From: Bog-877 sp050734135
GTDB lineage: Bacteria; Chloroflexota; Dormibacteria; Aeolococcales; Bog-877
Reading direction: 5' to 3'
NCBI GenBank assembly: GCA_050734135.1
Contig: JBOHUG010000072.1
Span: 9,462-73,461 of the forward strand
DNA: 64,000 nt
The notes below the pieces were generated by a model that saw only the letters and a list, made by a program, of their open reading frames with translations, was not told the origin of the DNA and ran no database searches. Position numbers and translations under genes: made by a program. Below, in pieces: positions 51,820 to 60,148 of this stretch (position 1 is its first letter; the number at the start of each line of letters is the position of its first letter).

Positions 51820-53094
51820 CTACTTGCTGAGTGTGGCGATCTTTTGTGCTGACACCGACCCGACCAGCTTCAGTTTGTGGTGTACATATTTCGCAGCCTC
51901 GAAGGCTCCGGTGGAATTGTGCCAGCGGTTGAAGACGATCGGACCGCCGGCGCCTATGTACTGGATGGACTTACCCGCAGCCAGCGCCTTCTTGCCGGCA
52001 GCGAACGAGTAGACTACCGTCTTACCGGCACCGGGAGCTGTCACCTTGAGCACGTCCTTGTTGTAGGCGGAGCGGGACGTCGAGTGTGCCTCGAGTATCG
52101 ACAGCGCGATCACGTTGACGGCGTCATAGAAGGTCATGGTGTAGGGGTCGGCAGTCCATTGCCCCGGACTGGGTACGGATGAGCGGGATGCCAACAGCGC
52201 GTTGTTGAAAATCTTCCAGGCGGTCCCGGTGGGGGGCGCGTACGGTTGCATGCCCTCCACGTATTTCGCCATTGGCCCCGCACCCAGCGCGCCCGTCACC
52301 GCCTTCAGCCAGGGACCTTCCAAGCTGACCTCGGTGCCGATGATCGGAATCAGACCGTGAAGCTGTTGCAGCTCGCTGAAATAGGTGGCGCCGGTTTGAG
52401 GATCCACCTCGGTGAAGATCACCTGCGGACGGGCGCTGACCAGCTGCTCCACCTCGGTTTCGTAGGAGCTGGAGTCCAGCGCGATGCGCTGATTGACCAC
52501 CATCTTGCCGCCCAAGCGCTTCCAGGCGGTGAGGAGGGTTGGTACGTCGGACTGGGAGCCCACGTCGCTGCCGAATACGGCGGCGGCGCGGGTGTACCCG
52601 TGTTGGTGAGCCCACAGCGCCAAGGCATACCCCTTGACATCGTCGGCCGGGGTGATACGCCAGAAATACTTGTCGCCGGTGTGGTCGAAGGCTGCCTGAC
52701 CAGTCTCGACAAACATGGGCACCTGGGCCTGGTTGAGGATGGGCACTGTGGCCAAGGCTTCATCTGAACTGGGCCCCAGAGCTCCGATCAAGTTGGAGAC
52801 CGAGGCGATCATCTTGGTGGCGGCCGGCACCGCGTCTGCCGGATCTCCACGGGTGTCCTCCTCAATACATGTCATGTGGTGCCCCAGTACTCCACCGTCG
52901 GAGTTGATCAGCTTGGTAGCGGGGATGCAGCCGGCCGCCAGCTCGGGCCCGAAGGCGCCGTCCGGCCCAGAGAACGGCGTGAACTCGCCGACGGTGAGCG
53001 GGCCGGAACTGGCAGCCGAGGCCCCAAGGGTGAGTGTGAAACTGGAGACCGCCAGGGTGGCCACCAGCGCCACGGAAACCAGGGTCCTATTCAT
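51820..53094 (-). CDS. ABC transporter substrate-binding protein (LivK-like, system 3)
   Basis: A 424-residue HAAT-type binding protein. The signal peptide (VALVATLAVSSFTLTLG) ends with an ASA-type site. The mature part starts LTVGEFTPFSGPDGAFG and has DTRGDPADAVPAATKM. No lipobox is seen. The ATG at 53094 is chosen because GGGAGA lies seven bases upstream; the frame extends 14 codons further. RidA and DUF1989 genes upstream suggest a nitrogen-rich ligand. Confidence 0.88.
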   Translation of the reverse strand: MNRTLVSVALVATLAVSSFTLTLGASAASSGPLTVGEFTPFSGPDGAFGPELAAGCIPATKLINSDGGVLGHHMTCIEEDTRGDPADAVPAATKMIASVSNLIGALGPSSDEALATVPILNQAQVPMFVETGQAAFDHTGDKYFWRITPADDVKGYALALWAHQHGYTRAAAVFGSDVGSQSDVPTLLTAWKRLGGKMVVNQRIALDSSSYETEVEQLVSARPQVIFTEVDPQTGATYFSELQQLHGLIPIIGTEVSLEGPWLKAVTGALGAGPMAKYVEGMQPYAPPTGTAWKIFNNALLASRSSVPSPGQWTADPYTMTFYDAVNVIALSILEAHSTSRSAYNKDVLKVTAPGAGKTVVYSFAAGKKALAAGKSIQYIGAGGPIVFNRWHNSTGAFEAAKYVHHKLKLVGSVSAQKIATLSK

Positions 53095-53132
53095 GGCATT
53101 TCTCCCGACAGGTTGGCTCGATCCTCGAGCAG

Positions 53133-53546
53133 TCAAGCACTCGCGCCACGATTGGGGCCATCGAGCACTGCCATCGTCTCGACCTCCAACAGGGCGTCGG
53201 GCAGCGCCAGAGCGCTCACCTCGACCAGGGTGCTGGCGGGTCGCGAGTCGCCAAATACCCGGCGCCGAACAGTGTTTATCGCCGGTCGGTCGTCCATCCG
53301 CAAGAGAAACAGACTGACCTTGACCACGTCGTCAAAGGACGCACCTGCTCCCTTCAGTATGAGCTCGATGTTGTGGAAGATCTGCTCGGTCTGGCGTACC
53401 ACGTCGCCCACACCGACGATCTTCCCTTCTGGGTCCACCGGCAGCATGCCGGAGATCCACAGCAGCCCGCCCGCAGCCACCGCGTCGGTGTAGTGGCTAA
53501 TCGGCTCGGGGAGCACGTCGGGGCGGCGAATCCTGGTCTTTTCCAC
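53133..53546 (-). CDS. RidA family protein
   Basis: A 137-residue YjgF/RidA-type protein, a trimeric imine/enamine deaminase. It has LLWISGMLPVDPEG, QTEQIFHNIELILKGAGASF, DDVVKVSLFLLRM and the conserved Arg in SRPASTLVEV. The GTG at 53546 has AGGAGGG nine bases upstream; the longer frame to 53876 lies antisense to the DUF1989 gene and is rejected. It removes reactive imines made by amino acid or amine oxidation. This fits a pathway for a nitrogen compound brought in by the adjacent transporter. Confidence 0.9.
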   Translation of the reverse strand: MEKTRIRRPDVLPEPISHYTDAVAAGGLLWISGMLPVDPEGKIVGVGDVVRQTEQIFHNIELILKGAGASFDDVVKVSLFLLRMDDRPAINTVRRRVFGDSRPASTLVEVSALALPDALLEVETMAVLDGPNRGASA

Positions 53547-53554
53547 TTTCCCTC

Positions 53555-54106
53555 CTAGGAGTGCTGCGGCCGAAGTTGAAGTCGGATCGGGCTGGGCCGA
53601 AAGCCATTGCAGGGATTGAGGTCCTGGGGACAGGCGGAGACTCCCACTACGGCATCCGTCAGTACTCGCAGCACCAGCGTGTCGCCCGGCTTCCCGATGG
53701 GGAGCTGGTTGCCGAACGTGCGATCGGGAAGAATTGGTGCGTTCTGAAAGAAGTTGAAGGGATCGGGGACCTGCTCCTCGCGCACAGCCCAGGGCGCGAG
53801 TGCCTCGCTCAGATTTGATCGGCAGCTGCGGTGACCGCTGACCCCGTAGTCCAAGGTGTAGCGGCGGTCGTCGCACATGGATGTGATCACGTCGTGGGTA
53901 CCCACATCGTCACTCACAACTTCAAACATGGGTGTCCGCCAATTGCTCTGAAGGATGTCGCCCACGCGCACGTCGAGGCGCATTGTGGCGGACCGCGTGT
54001 GGGTGGTTGAGAGCCACTCGCTAGGCCGCCCTGCCGCAAAGGCAACGAAGTCGGCTACCTGCTGCCCCTCTACGTCGATGACTTCGAGTAGCTGGCCGCG
54101 AGCCAC
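53555..54106 (-). CDS. DUF1989 (urea carboxylase-associated) family protein
   Basis: A protein of at least 183 residues. It has LLEVIDVEGQQVADFVAFAA, STTHTRSATMRLDVRVGD, CRSNLSEALAPWAV, NFFQNAPILPDRT and CPQDLNPCNGFRPSPIRL, the last with the conserved Cys and Asn-Pro of the family. The frame continues upstream with VETEVLIPGGEGRALE, which belongs to the family's N terminus, but no ATG, GTG or TTG is found there; translation may start at a rare codon near 54163, or the sequence has an error. DUF1989 proteins are linked to urea carboxylase and guanidine/biuret-type metabolism. It is the first gene of the Liv 3 operon. Confidence 0.82.
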   Translation of the reverse strand: MARGQLLEVIDVEGQQVADFVAFAAGRPSEWLSTTHTRSATMRLDVRVGDILQSNWRTPMFEVVSDDVGTHDVITSMCDDRRYTLDYGVSGHRSCRSNLSEALAPWAVREEQVPDPFNFFQNAPILPDRTFGNQLPIGKPGDTLVLRVLTDAVVGVSACPQDLNPCNGFRPSPIRLQLRPQHS

Positions 54107-54191
54107 CTCCAGAGCCCTGCCCTCGCCGCCTGGGATCAGGACCTCGGTCTCGACGGTTGACTGGGCGATCGCGCTCCCCCTGCGACTGGTC

Positions 54192-54213
54192 TGGTATATC
54201 AGTTGGTATACGA
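54192..54213. promoter_or_regulatory. Two GntR-type operator half-sites
   Basis: TGGTATATC (54192-54200) and TTGGTATACGA (54203-54213) lie in direct repeat, 11 bases apart. The second contains the palindrome GTATAC and overlaps the -10 box of the Liv 3 promoter. The GntR regulator at the end of the operon is the likely binder. Confidence 0.6.
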
Positions 54214-54238
54214 TATCTCGGCCGGGGGCCTACGTCAA
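54210..54238 (-). promoter_or_regulatory. Promoter of the third Liv operon
   Basis: On the minus strand TTGACG (54238-54233) and TATCGT (54215-54210) are 17 bases apart. The transcript would begin near 54203. The GGTATAC site overlaps the -10 box. Confidence 0.6.
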
Positions 54239-54406
54239 CAACCGGAGCGACTGATGAGTGGGAATCCCACTCGCAGCAGCCGCCTTCCGGGAGGTGGAGA
54301 GTGGGTGGATCAGGCGGCGGACCGATTGCTGGGCCCCGCTGAGGCCCCGGCTGGTCGGAACCGATCGGCAGGCTGTTCCTGGGCGAGCCGAAGTCGCCCT
54401 TCCCCG

Positions 54407-56034
54407 CTACACCCTCTGGATGGAGTTGGCCCGGCGCGAGCGGAGACGTCTTCGCAGGAGGTGCCGGCGGACGCGAACCAACATCCTCACCATCTCCTCG
54501 CCAACCTCTTCGCTGGCCGCGCGGGTGCGGTTGTAGACGACGTACTCCTTGGCCACTAGGGTCGCCAGATAATCGAGCAGGGGCGACTCGTCATCCTTCA
54601 CCAGCGGAAAATCGGGGTGCCGGTCGTTGTAGTAGACGATGCCTTGATCAGGCTCAAATTGGCTGCGAGTGACTCCTGAGGCAGCGTCGGGTGCGATCGT
54701 GGGTAGTGCTCGCGAGCGACGGTGACCTGGCTCTGCGCTCTCGTGGCCGGGGAAGGCCGGAGGCTTCGGCGGCGAGCTGACCGGTCCGAGCGGCCTCAGT
54801 ACCTCCAGGTCGTCGCCTGCGCTGTCAGCGGCTGCGCGAGGATCCACCTCCTCCGACTGGGGCTCGATGGCTTGGGCCAAGGCGGCGCCGGTCCCGACGG
54901 CGTCCCCCAGCCAACTGCGCATCGGGTGGTCCAGGTCGTCCAGCTCGCGCAGCACTCTGGCGAAGATCAGGCGGGCCTCCTCTGTCAGGCGGTCGGTCAG
55001 GGAGCGATCCAGCTCGTCGGTGATCCGGGCTAGGGATTGGGTCACGGCCGGCACCGCAGGCCGGACACCTGCCAGGAACGCCGGGAAAGCGTCTCGGTCG
55101 CGGAAGATGGCTCTCCGGCCCGCACTCTGGATCAGGGCTTCGTAGGTGATTTGGCCCCCCACCTGGTCGGTGTCCCAGGGGGGACACTGGAACTCGTCCA
55201 ACGCGCAAAGGTCGTCAACGATCGTGGTTCCAGCCCTGCCGACTACCGCCACCCGACCTCGGCGATCGGGCCTGGCAGCCAACCAGATCGGGAATTCGAT
55301 CCGGCCGAACAGGGTGGCCAAGGGGAGTATGGGCAGGCGAACCCCGTCGACAGCTTCTGGAGTAACGATCTCGGAGATCCGGTCCTGAACCACTTCGATG
55401 CTGTAGGTTCCCGCGCCAGCGCCAGCGCGAGCCCCACCGCCCGCCGCCGTCTCAGGTAGTCGACCGCCTTGCGAACGGTCATGAGTCGGACCACTTCAGG
55501 GTCTAGGTCGGAGAGGTAGACGGCAGTGCCCGGAGTCATGCGGGCCCGGCGCACCTCGTCCAGCTCCAATTGGGCGGTGGTCCGGCCCCGCTCGAGCCTG
55601 AGCCGATGGGCGTGGTCCGAGCCCTCCTACCAGGTGACCACCTCGCAGCGGCCGCTCAGCTGCTGAATCGCCAAGATGCCGATGGCCCTCTCGCCGAAGG
55701 TCCGGCCGTCGCCGGCCTGGCTCGAGTCGAACAGGCTGCGCGCCAACTGGCGCAGACGATCCGCGTCCATGCCCCGGCCCGAGTCGTACAAAGCCAGGAG
55801 CGGATGTCGCCCCTGGCGCCGAAAGAAGACCGTGATCCGCTCCCCTTGCCGGCCCGCCTCGCAAACTCGTCGGCGGCGCTGGAGACGAACTCGTTGAGGG
55901 CATCCTTGGGATCCTTGGCAAGCCTGACCGGTGATCAGAACCGCCTTGGCCAAGTTCCCGATCCGGAGCCGGATCTCCTCTGGGGGCATCGGGCGATCTG
56001 AGGTGCAGAAGGTAGCCAGTCCACTAATGGGCAC
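54407..56034 (-). pseudogene. Frameshifted GHKL (HSP90-like) ATPase
   Basis: The pieces join to a protein of about 540 residues. It starts MPISGLATFCTSDRP (56034). The ATP-binding N box reads DPKDALNEFVSSAADEFA in a second frame (near 55915-55860). It returns to the first frame for RITVFFRRQGRHPLLALYDS, GRGMDADRLRQLARSLFDSS and GERAIGILAIQQLSGRCEVV. A TAG at 55627 interrupts, the same frame goes on with LELDEVRRARMTPGTAVYLS, and a last shift near 55440 leads to RISEIVTPEAVDGVRLPILP and the C-terminal part to 54407. GHKL proteins of this layout act as ATP-driven clamps. Three shifts and one stop mean it is dead or badly assembled. Confidence 0.7.
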
Positions 56035-56371
56035 CAGACGGCCCTTCCGTCGGCGCTCGTGGGCGAGAGACCTGTTGGCGAGTCGTGCCAGCCAGTCACC
56101 TGTCGGCGGACGAGAGGGACGTGAACTGCTGACGGAGCTGTGATTGTCGGCTCACGCGAATCAACGTCGATGGAAACTTGCCATCCAGGTCCTGGTGTCG
56201 CTCACCCAAGCGCGGCCACGTAGTCGCTGCATACCACTACCACTGTGTCCGGATCCATCGCTAACTGCCGTGCCCGCGAGGCAAGGTCGACGCCAGGCTG
56301 GCCGCGGCGAGAGGGACGCGGCCAGGCCCGCCGAGTCTCGAGGGGCAACACTGGGCCTTCGGGACTATCGG
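56035..56371. other. Intergenic stretch without a recognised gene
   Basis: About 340 bases between the end of the Fic gene and the start of the broken GHKL gene. I see no family, repeat or promoter with confidence. Confidence 0.5.
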
Positions 56372-57541
56372 CTAATCCGGTTCGCGATCTCCGAATAGAT
56401 CGAGATAGGGACGATAGGCGAAGAGCCGGTTGCGGCGATGTCCCGTCGCCTCCTTGAGGAGGCCCAAACGCACGAAACGATCAACCAGGCTGTTGGCGGT
56501 CGCGAAGCTCACCCCAATTCGCTCCTCGACGAAGTGAATGGTGACCAGCGGATTTTGGAAGAGCAGTTCGAGGAGGCGCAGGAGATTGCCGGTGGCTCTC
56601 CCCTGAGCCATCAACTGGCGCTGATTGGCATCGCGCAAAGCGATGATGTCCCGTGCCCCCTGCCTCGCCTCCTCGGCGACTTCACGCACTCCACCAAGGA
56701 AGAACAGCAACCACTGCTCCCAGTGGCCCTCCATGCGGATTGCCTGGAGCCGGTCGTAGTACTCGGCACGGTGCTGCTTGAGGTGATAGCTAAGGTAGAG
56801 CAGGGGTCGGTGCAGCACCTCCTGTTCGCAGAGCGAGAAGGTGACCAGGAGGCGACCCACTCGGCCGTTCCCGTCGAGAAATGGATGGATGGTTTCGAAC
56901 TGCGCGTGCGCCAGGCCGGCCCGAATCAAGGGAGGCAGGGCGCGCTCATGCCAGAACTTCTCCAGGTCGCCCATCGCAATTAAGACTTCATGGGCCGGCG
57001 GGGGGATGTAGCTGGCACCGCTGGGGGTCGACCCGGCCGGGCCAATCCAGTTCTGACTGCGCCTAAACTCGCCTGGGACCCGCTCGGATCCCCTGACCCC
57101 CTGCATCAACACCTGGTGGATCTCCTTGACCAGATCGAGCGAGAGGGGCAGTGATTCCAAGCGGGCGAGGCCAAAGTTCATCGCCGCCACATAGTTGACC
57201 ACCTCCTCCACGTCTCGTGGACGAGGTTGGTTTCCCGCCTCGACCTCGAACTCGAGCACGTCGGCCAGCGAGGCCTCTGTCCCCTCAATCTGGGAGCTGA
57301 GGACCGCCTCCCGGCGCACGTACATCGCCACAAAGAGGTCGGGGTTGGGCAGGATGTCGGTGGCGCCGTCGAGACGTCCCAACGCCAGGTCAGCTAGGGA
57401 GAGCGACTCGAGCAGCTGACCCGAGAGCCGGAGAGGTGGTTTGGGCGGAAGCGGTCTCGGGATGAAGGCTCGATAGCCCGCTGCCTGCTTTACGTACCGC
57501 CCTGCCCGGCCGTCGTCCCTGCCTGTAATAGCCCGGTCCAT
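56372..57541 (-). CDS. Fic family AMPylase with C-terminal winged helix
   Basis: A 389-residue Fic protein. The N-terminal inhibitory helix has SSQIEGTEAS, matching the (S/T)xxxE(G/N) motif that blocks the active site. The Fic core reads HPFLDGNGRVGR with the catalytic His, Asp and Gly/Asn loop intact. Residues 310-375 form a DNA-binding winged helix (IHFVEERIGVSFATANSLVD). Such proteins add AMP to target proteins and may regulate transcription. The ATG lies a few bases after a TATAAT box, within reach of a perfect 13-bp inverted repeat, so autoregulation is likely. Confidence 0.92.
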   Translation of the reverse strand: MDRAITGRDDGRAGRYVKQAAGYRAFIPRPLPPKPPLRLSGQLLESLSLADLALGRLDGATDILPNPDLFVAMYVRREAVLSSQIEGTEASLADVLEFEVEAGNQPRPRDVEEVVNYVAAMNFGLARLESLPLSLDLVKEIHQVLMQGVRGSERVPGEFRRSQNWIGPAGSTPSGASYIPPPAHEVLIAMGDLEKFWHERALPPLIRAGLAHAQFETIHPFLDGNGRVGRLLVTFSLCEQEVLHRPLLYLSYHLKQHRAEYYDRLQAIRMEGHWEQWLLFFLGGVREVAEEARQGARDIIALRDANQRQLMAQGRATGNLLRLLELLFQNPLVTIHFVEERIGVSFATANSLVDRFVRLGLLKEATGHRRNRLFAYRPYLDLFGDREPD

Positions 57542-57547
57542 CCTACA

Positions 57548-57587
57548 GGCATTATTATAGCGACGTCCCGTTGCCTATAATAATGCC
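57548..57587. promoter_or_regulatory. Perfect 13-bp inverted repeat upstream of fic
   Basis: GGCATTATTATAG (57548-57560) and CTATAATAATGCC (57575-57587) are exact inverted copies separated by 14 bases. Each arm holds a TATAAT box, one for each direction. The left arm ends seven bases before the fic ATG. It is a strong operator candidate, probably bound by the Fic protein's own winged helix. Confidence 0.75.
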
Positions 57588-57936
57588 CGGCCACGGCCGT
57601 AACGATCTACCTCTAATACCCTATGCGACTTGGCCACCGTCTCTCCCAGCCCTCCCGATTCCTTTGGACGGAGGGGGCGGTCACCGTGGCCGAGAATCGT
57701 GGTCCGATGGCAGTGGCGTCACCGGCCCATCCCCGGCAGCCGAAACAGCTACCGCCGCGCCCGCCAGCACGCTGGGGACACACCCGGCTCAGCCCGCGCT
57801 TTGGATAGTTTCGAGTCGGTGATCCCGCAACGGAGGGGTTTTAGGCCGTTATTGATTCGCGGGTTTCCCAGGCCTGATGGAGCATTCCCTGAGGCTGGGC
57901 GCAGCTTGAGCCGGGCTTCATAGCGCGACGACGAAG
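57588..57936. other. Intergenic stretch with paralogous segment
   Basis: No gene is recognised. From about 57850 on, the sequence resembles 46990-47100, including the shared block GGGTTTCCCAGGCC. The similarity runs on into the PIN toxin gene. Confidence 0.5.
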
Positions 57937-58353
57937 TCACGGGATAAGGTGGAGCGCCTGGCAGTGGCGGGGACGGACGGCGCTGAAGTGGCGGCGATCC
58001 AAGGTGGCCACGGTCTCGGTTTCGAGCCGCTCAGCGAGCGCGACAACCGATGCGTCGGTGCCGCCCAAAGGAAAGTCGTGATATTGGGTTACCAGTTCCG
58101 CGATCCGCTCCCAGTCCCCGCTCAGCGGAGCTTCGACTTCCAGTTGAGCCAGGCCCAAAAGGAATCGCGCTTCCGCCAGGGGTCCCAGTCTGGTCCCGAT
58201 GAAGTAGGTAACCTCGGCAACCACCATGGCCGGAATTACCAAGTGGAGCCCCGGGTTGGACAGCGCCGCCAGAGAGGCGTCGTGATCGGCGTCATCGAGG
58301 TCGGCGGCGGCATAGAGAGGACCCGAGTCGACCACCACGATCAGGGCAGCCAT
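57937..58353 (-). CDS. VapC-type PIN toxin
   Basis: A 138-residue PIN ribonuclease. It has VVVDSGPLYAAADLDDADHD (first Asp), VVAEVTYFIGTRLG (Glu), GGTDASVVALAERLETETVA (Asp) and TLDRRHFSAVRP (last Asp). All acidic residues are present. It overlaps the antitoxin gene by 13 bases. A decayed relative lies at 47.1-47.45 kb. Confidence 0.9.
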   Translation of the reverse strand: MAALIVVVDSGPLYAAADLDDADHDASLAALSNPGLHLVIPAMVVAEVTYFIGTRLGPLAEARFLLGLAQLEVEAPLSGDWERIAELVTQYHDFPLGGTDASVVALAERLETETVATLDRRHFSAVRPRHCQALHLIP

Positions 58354-58568
58354 TCCCTCGCCATCAGATCGTCGATTCGACGGGCGGTGTCCCGACTTCC
58401 GCTGCGCCCCAGGCTCGCAAAGGGCAGCCCGCTCCCGGACTCGGCCAGGCCGAGGTGGGTGATCAGCGCCTGCCGGGCGACCTCCGCGACCGATGTCCCG
58501 CGCCGTCGCGCCTCCCTCATCGCCGCCAGGGCCACTTCCTCCGGCAGACTCACAGTGGTGCGCTTCAT
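58341..58568 (-). CDS. Ribbon-helix-helix antitoxin (VapB)
   Basis: A 75-residue antitoxin. MKRTTVSLPEEVALAAMREA and RRRGTSVAEVARQALITHLG form the ribbon-helix-helix DNA-binding domain. The tail RDTARRIDDLMAREWLP is typical for the toxin-binding end. The ATG at 58568 is chosen because the protein then begins with the b-strand of the fold; the frame extends 34 codons upstream without family match. Confidence 0.88.
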   Translation of the reverse strand: MKRTTVSLPEEVALAAMREARRRGTSVAEVARQALITHLGLAESGSGLPFASLGRSGSRDTARRIDDLMAREWLP

Positions 58569-59143
58569 CTGTGCATCATACCCTCCCCCTAAAGAGAGGT
58601 GGCCCGCCTGAGGCAATCTCCCGCGGCACGGCCCCCATGACTGGTTACGCGGTTCTCGACTCGGGCCCAAGCTCCCTAGGCATTGGGGCCTGACTCGGGT
58701 AGGCGGATGGGGCCTTCTAGCGAGTCGTGACCGCCAACACCGCCTACAAGCGCCGGAGCGTCGTGGTGAACTCCAACCTCAGCCAGTCTGGCTTCGACAC
58801 GTCATGCCCGGGACCCTGGCCACGGCCACCGGGGAGCGGCTGCTCCACCATGCCCACGTGCTCCTGACCGGCGGCAACTCCCAGAGCCTCCCCCAGGCCC
58901 AGCGCCGGCACGGGCTGCCGCCCTTGGCTCGAACCGGGCGACCTCTCGCACCAGGATTCTTGGTATCCACCAAGGGGATACCGGCTGTCCGCGGAGCCGG
59001 AGATCCACTGTCCGCCTGGCGGGATTTCGACGTGGCCGTTGGACGCTCCACCCAGGGTTGGCGCTCCCGGGTTATTTGTCGAGTTAAACGCAGAATCTCG
59101 GCGACACGACAAACCCGAACTTGTTGTGTTAAGATTATTTTCC
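58569..59143. other. Intergenic stretch between vapB and the second fic gene
   Basis: About 575 bases. Reading frames exist but none looks like a known protein. The last 40 bases hold the operator-like repeat and the presumed promoter of the second fic gene. Confidence 0.5.
59104..59129. promoter_or_regulatory. Inverted repeat upstream of the second fic gene
   Basis: ACACGACAA (59104-59112) and TTGTTGTGT (59121-59129) pair in eight of nine positions around an eight-base centre. The repeat ends 14 bases before the ATG. An AT-rich stretch TTAAGATTAT follows and could be the -10 region, so the message may be leaderless. Confidence 0.5.
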
Positions 59144-60148
59144 ATGGATCGCAACACTTCTGCTCGGGGCCGGCCTCCGCGCCAGCTGGTCTATCACCGA
59201 CTTGAGGAGGCTCTGTCAGACCTTCGGCAGCGTCTGGGAGGGCTTCCGGCGCCGGCCGAGGCGGAGGATGTCTGGACCTCCATCTGGTACCAGGAAACCC
59301 ATCACTCCACCGCTCTCGAGGGCAACACCCTGCTCCTCCAGCAGGTCGAGGCACTTCTCGCTGATGGCCGTGCCTTGGGAAATAAGGAACTCCGCGAGTA
59401 CCTGGAAGTGCAGGGCTACGCCACTGCCGCCCAGTGGGTCTACCGGCATGCCCTGGATCCGGACGATTGGACCGGGGACGCCCCGCTCGCCGTGACCGAG
59501 GTCCGTCACGTTCACGAGCTGGCCATGACCCCGGTCTGGGGCGTGGCACCGAACCCCAACGCCCGGCCCACCGAGGGACCGGGCAGCTTCCGGGAGCATG
59601 ACATCCAGCCTTTTCCCGGAGGCATGGCCCCGCCGCCCGCAGTTGAGGTGGGAGCAGCCATCATCGACTGGGCCCGGTCGCTGGCAGCTCCTCAGCCCTC
59701 CCTACTGGCTGTCGAGAGGCTGGCCCGGGCGCATGCCGTCTTCGAGCGGATCCACCCGTTTCTGGACGGCAACGGTCGCACCGGCCGGCTGCTCCTGAAC
59801 CTGCTCCTGGTGCGCTCTGGGTACCCACCCGCGGTCATCTACCAGCGGGATCGGAACCGCTACCTGGGGGCGCTTCGCCGGGCCGATGGCGGTGACCCGG
59901 GCCCACTTGGCGAGCTGATCGCACGGGCGGTGACCGACAACCTGTACCGCTTCATCGTGCCCGCTGTGGCGGGTGAGCACCAGCTCGTCCCCCTGGTTTC
60001 GCTGGCGAGCCAAACCCAAACGGTCTCGGGGCTCAGGGTCGCCATCGCCCGGGGCCGGCTCCGGGCACAGAAGGGTCCAGACGGCCAGTGGCGCTCGAGC
60101 AGGGCCTGGCTTAAAGAGTACCTGGGGAGCCGATACCAGCGACACTGA
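59144..60148 (+). CDS. Fic family AMPylase
   Basis: A 334-residue Fic protein of a different type from the one at 56.4 kb. The inhibitory helix has HHSTALEGNTLL, fitting (S/T)xxxE(G/N). The Fic core is HPFLDGNGRTGR with all key residues. The C terminus (RLRAQKGPDGQWRSSRAWLK) is short and basic and may bind nucleic acid. The ATG at 59144 is chosen because the longer frame to 59039 has no support and covers the operator. Two Fic genes within 4 kb, each with its own inverted repeat, point to an accessory region. Confidence 0.9.
   Translation: MDRNTSARGRPPRQLVYHRLEEALSDLRQRLGGLPAPAEAEDVWTSIWYQETHHSTALEGNTLLLQQVEALLADGRALGNKELREYLEVQGYATAAQWVYRHALDPDDWTGDAPLAVTEVRHVHELAMTPVWGVAPNPNARPTEGPGSFREHDIQPFPGGMAPPPAVEVGAAIIDWARSLAAPQPSLLAVERLARAHAVFERIHPFLDGNGRTGRLLLNLLLVRSGYPPAVIYQRDRNRYLGALRRADGGDPGPLGELIARAVTDNLYRFIVPAVAGEHQLVPLVSLASQTQTVSGLRVAIARGRLRAQKGPDGQWRSSRAWLKEYLGSRYQRH

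Noticed and set aside
53547..53876. N-terminal extension of the RidA protein
   Set aside because: It overlaps the DUF1989 gene in another frame; RidA proteins are about 130 residues and AGGAGGG precedes the GTG at 53546.
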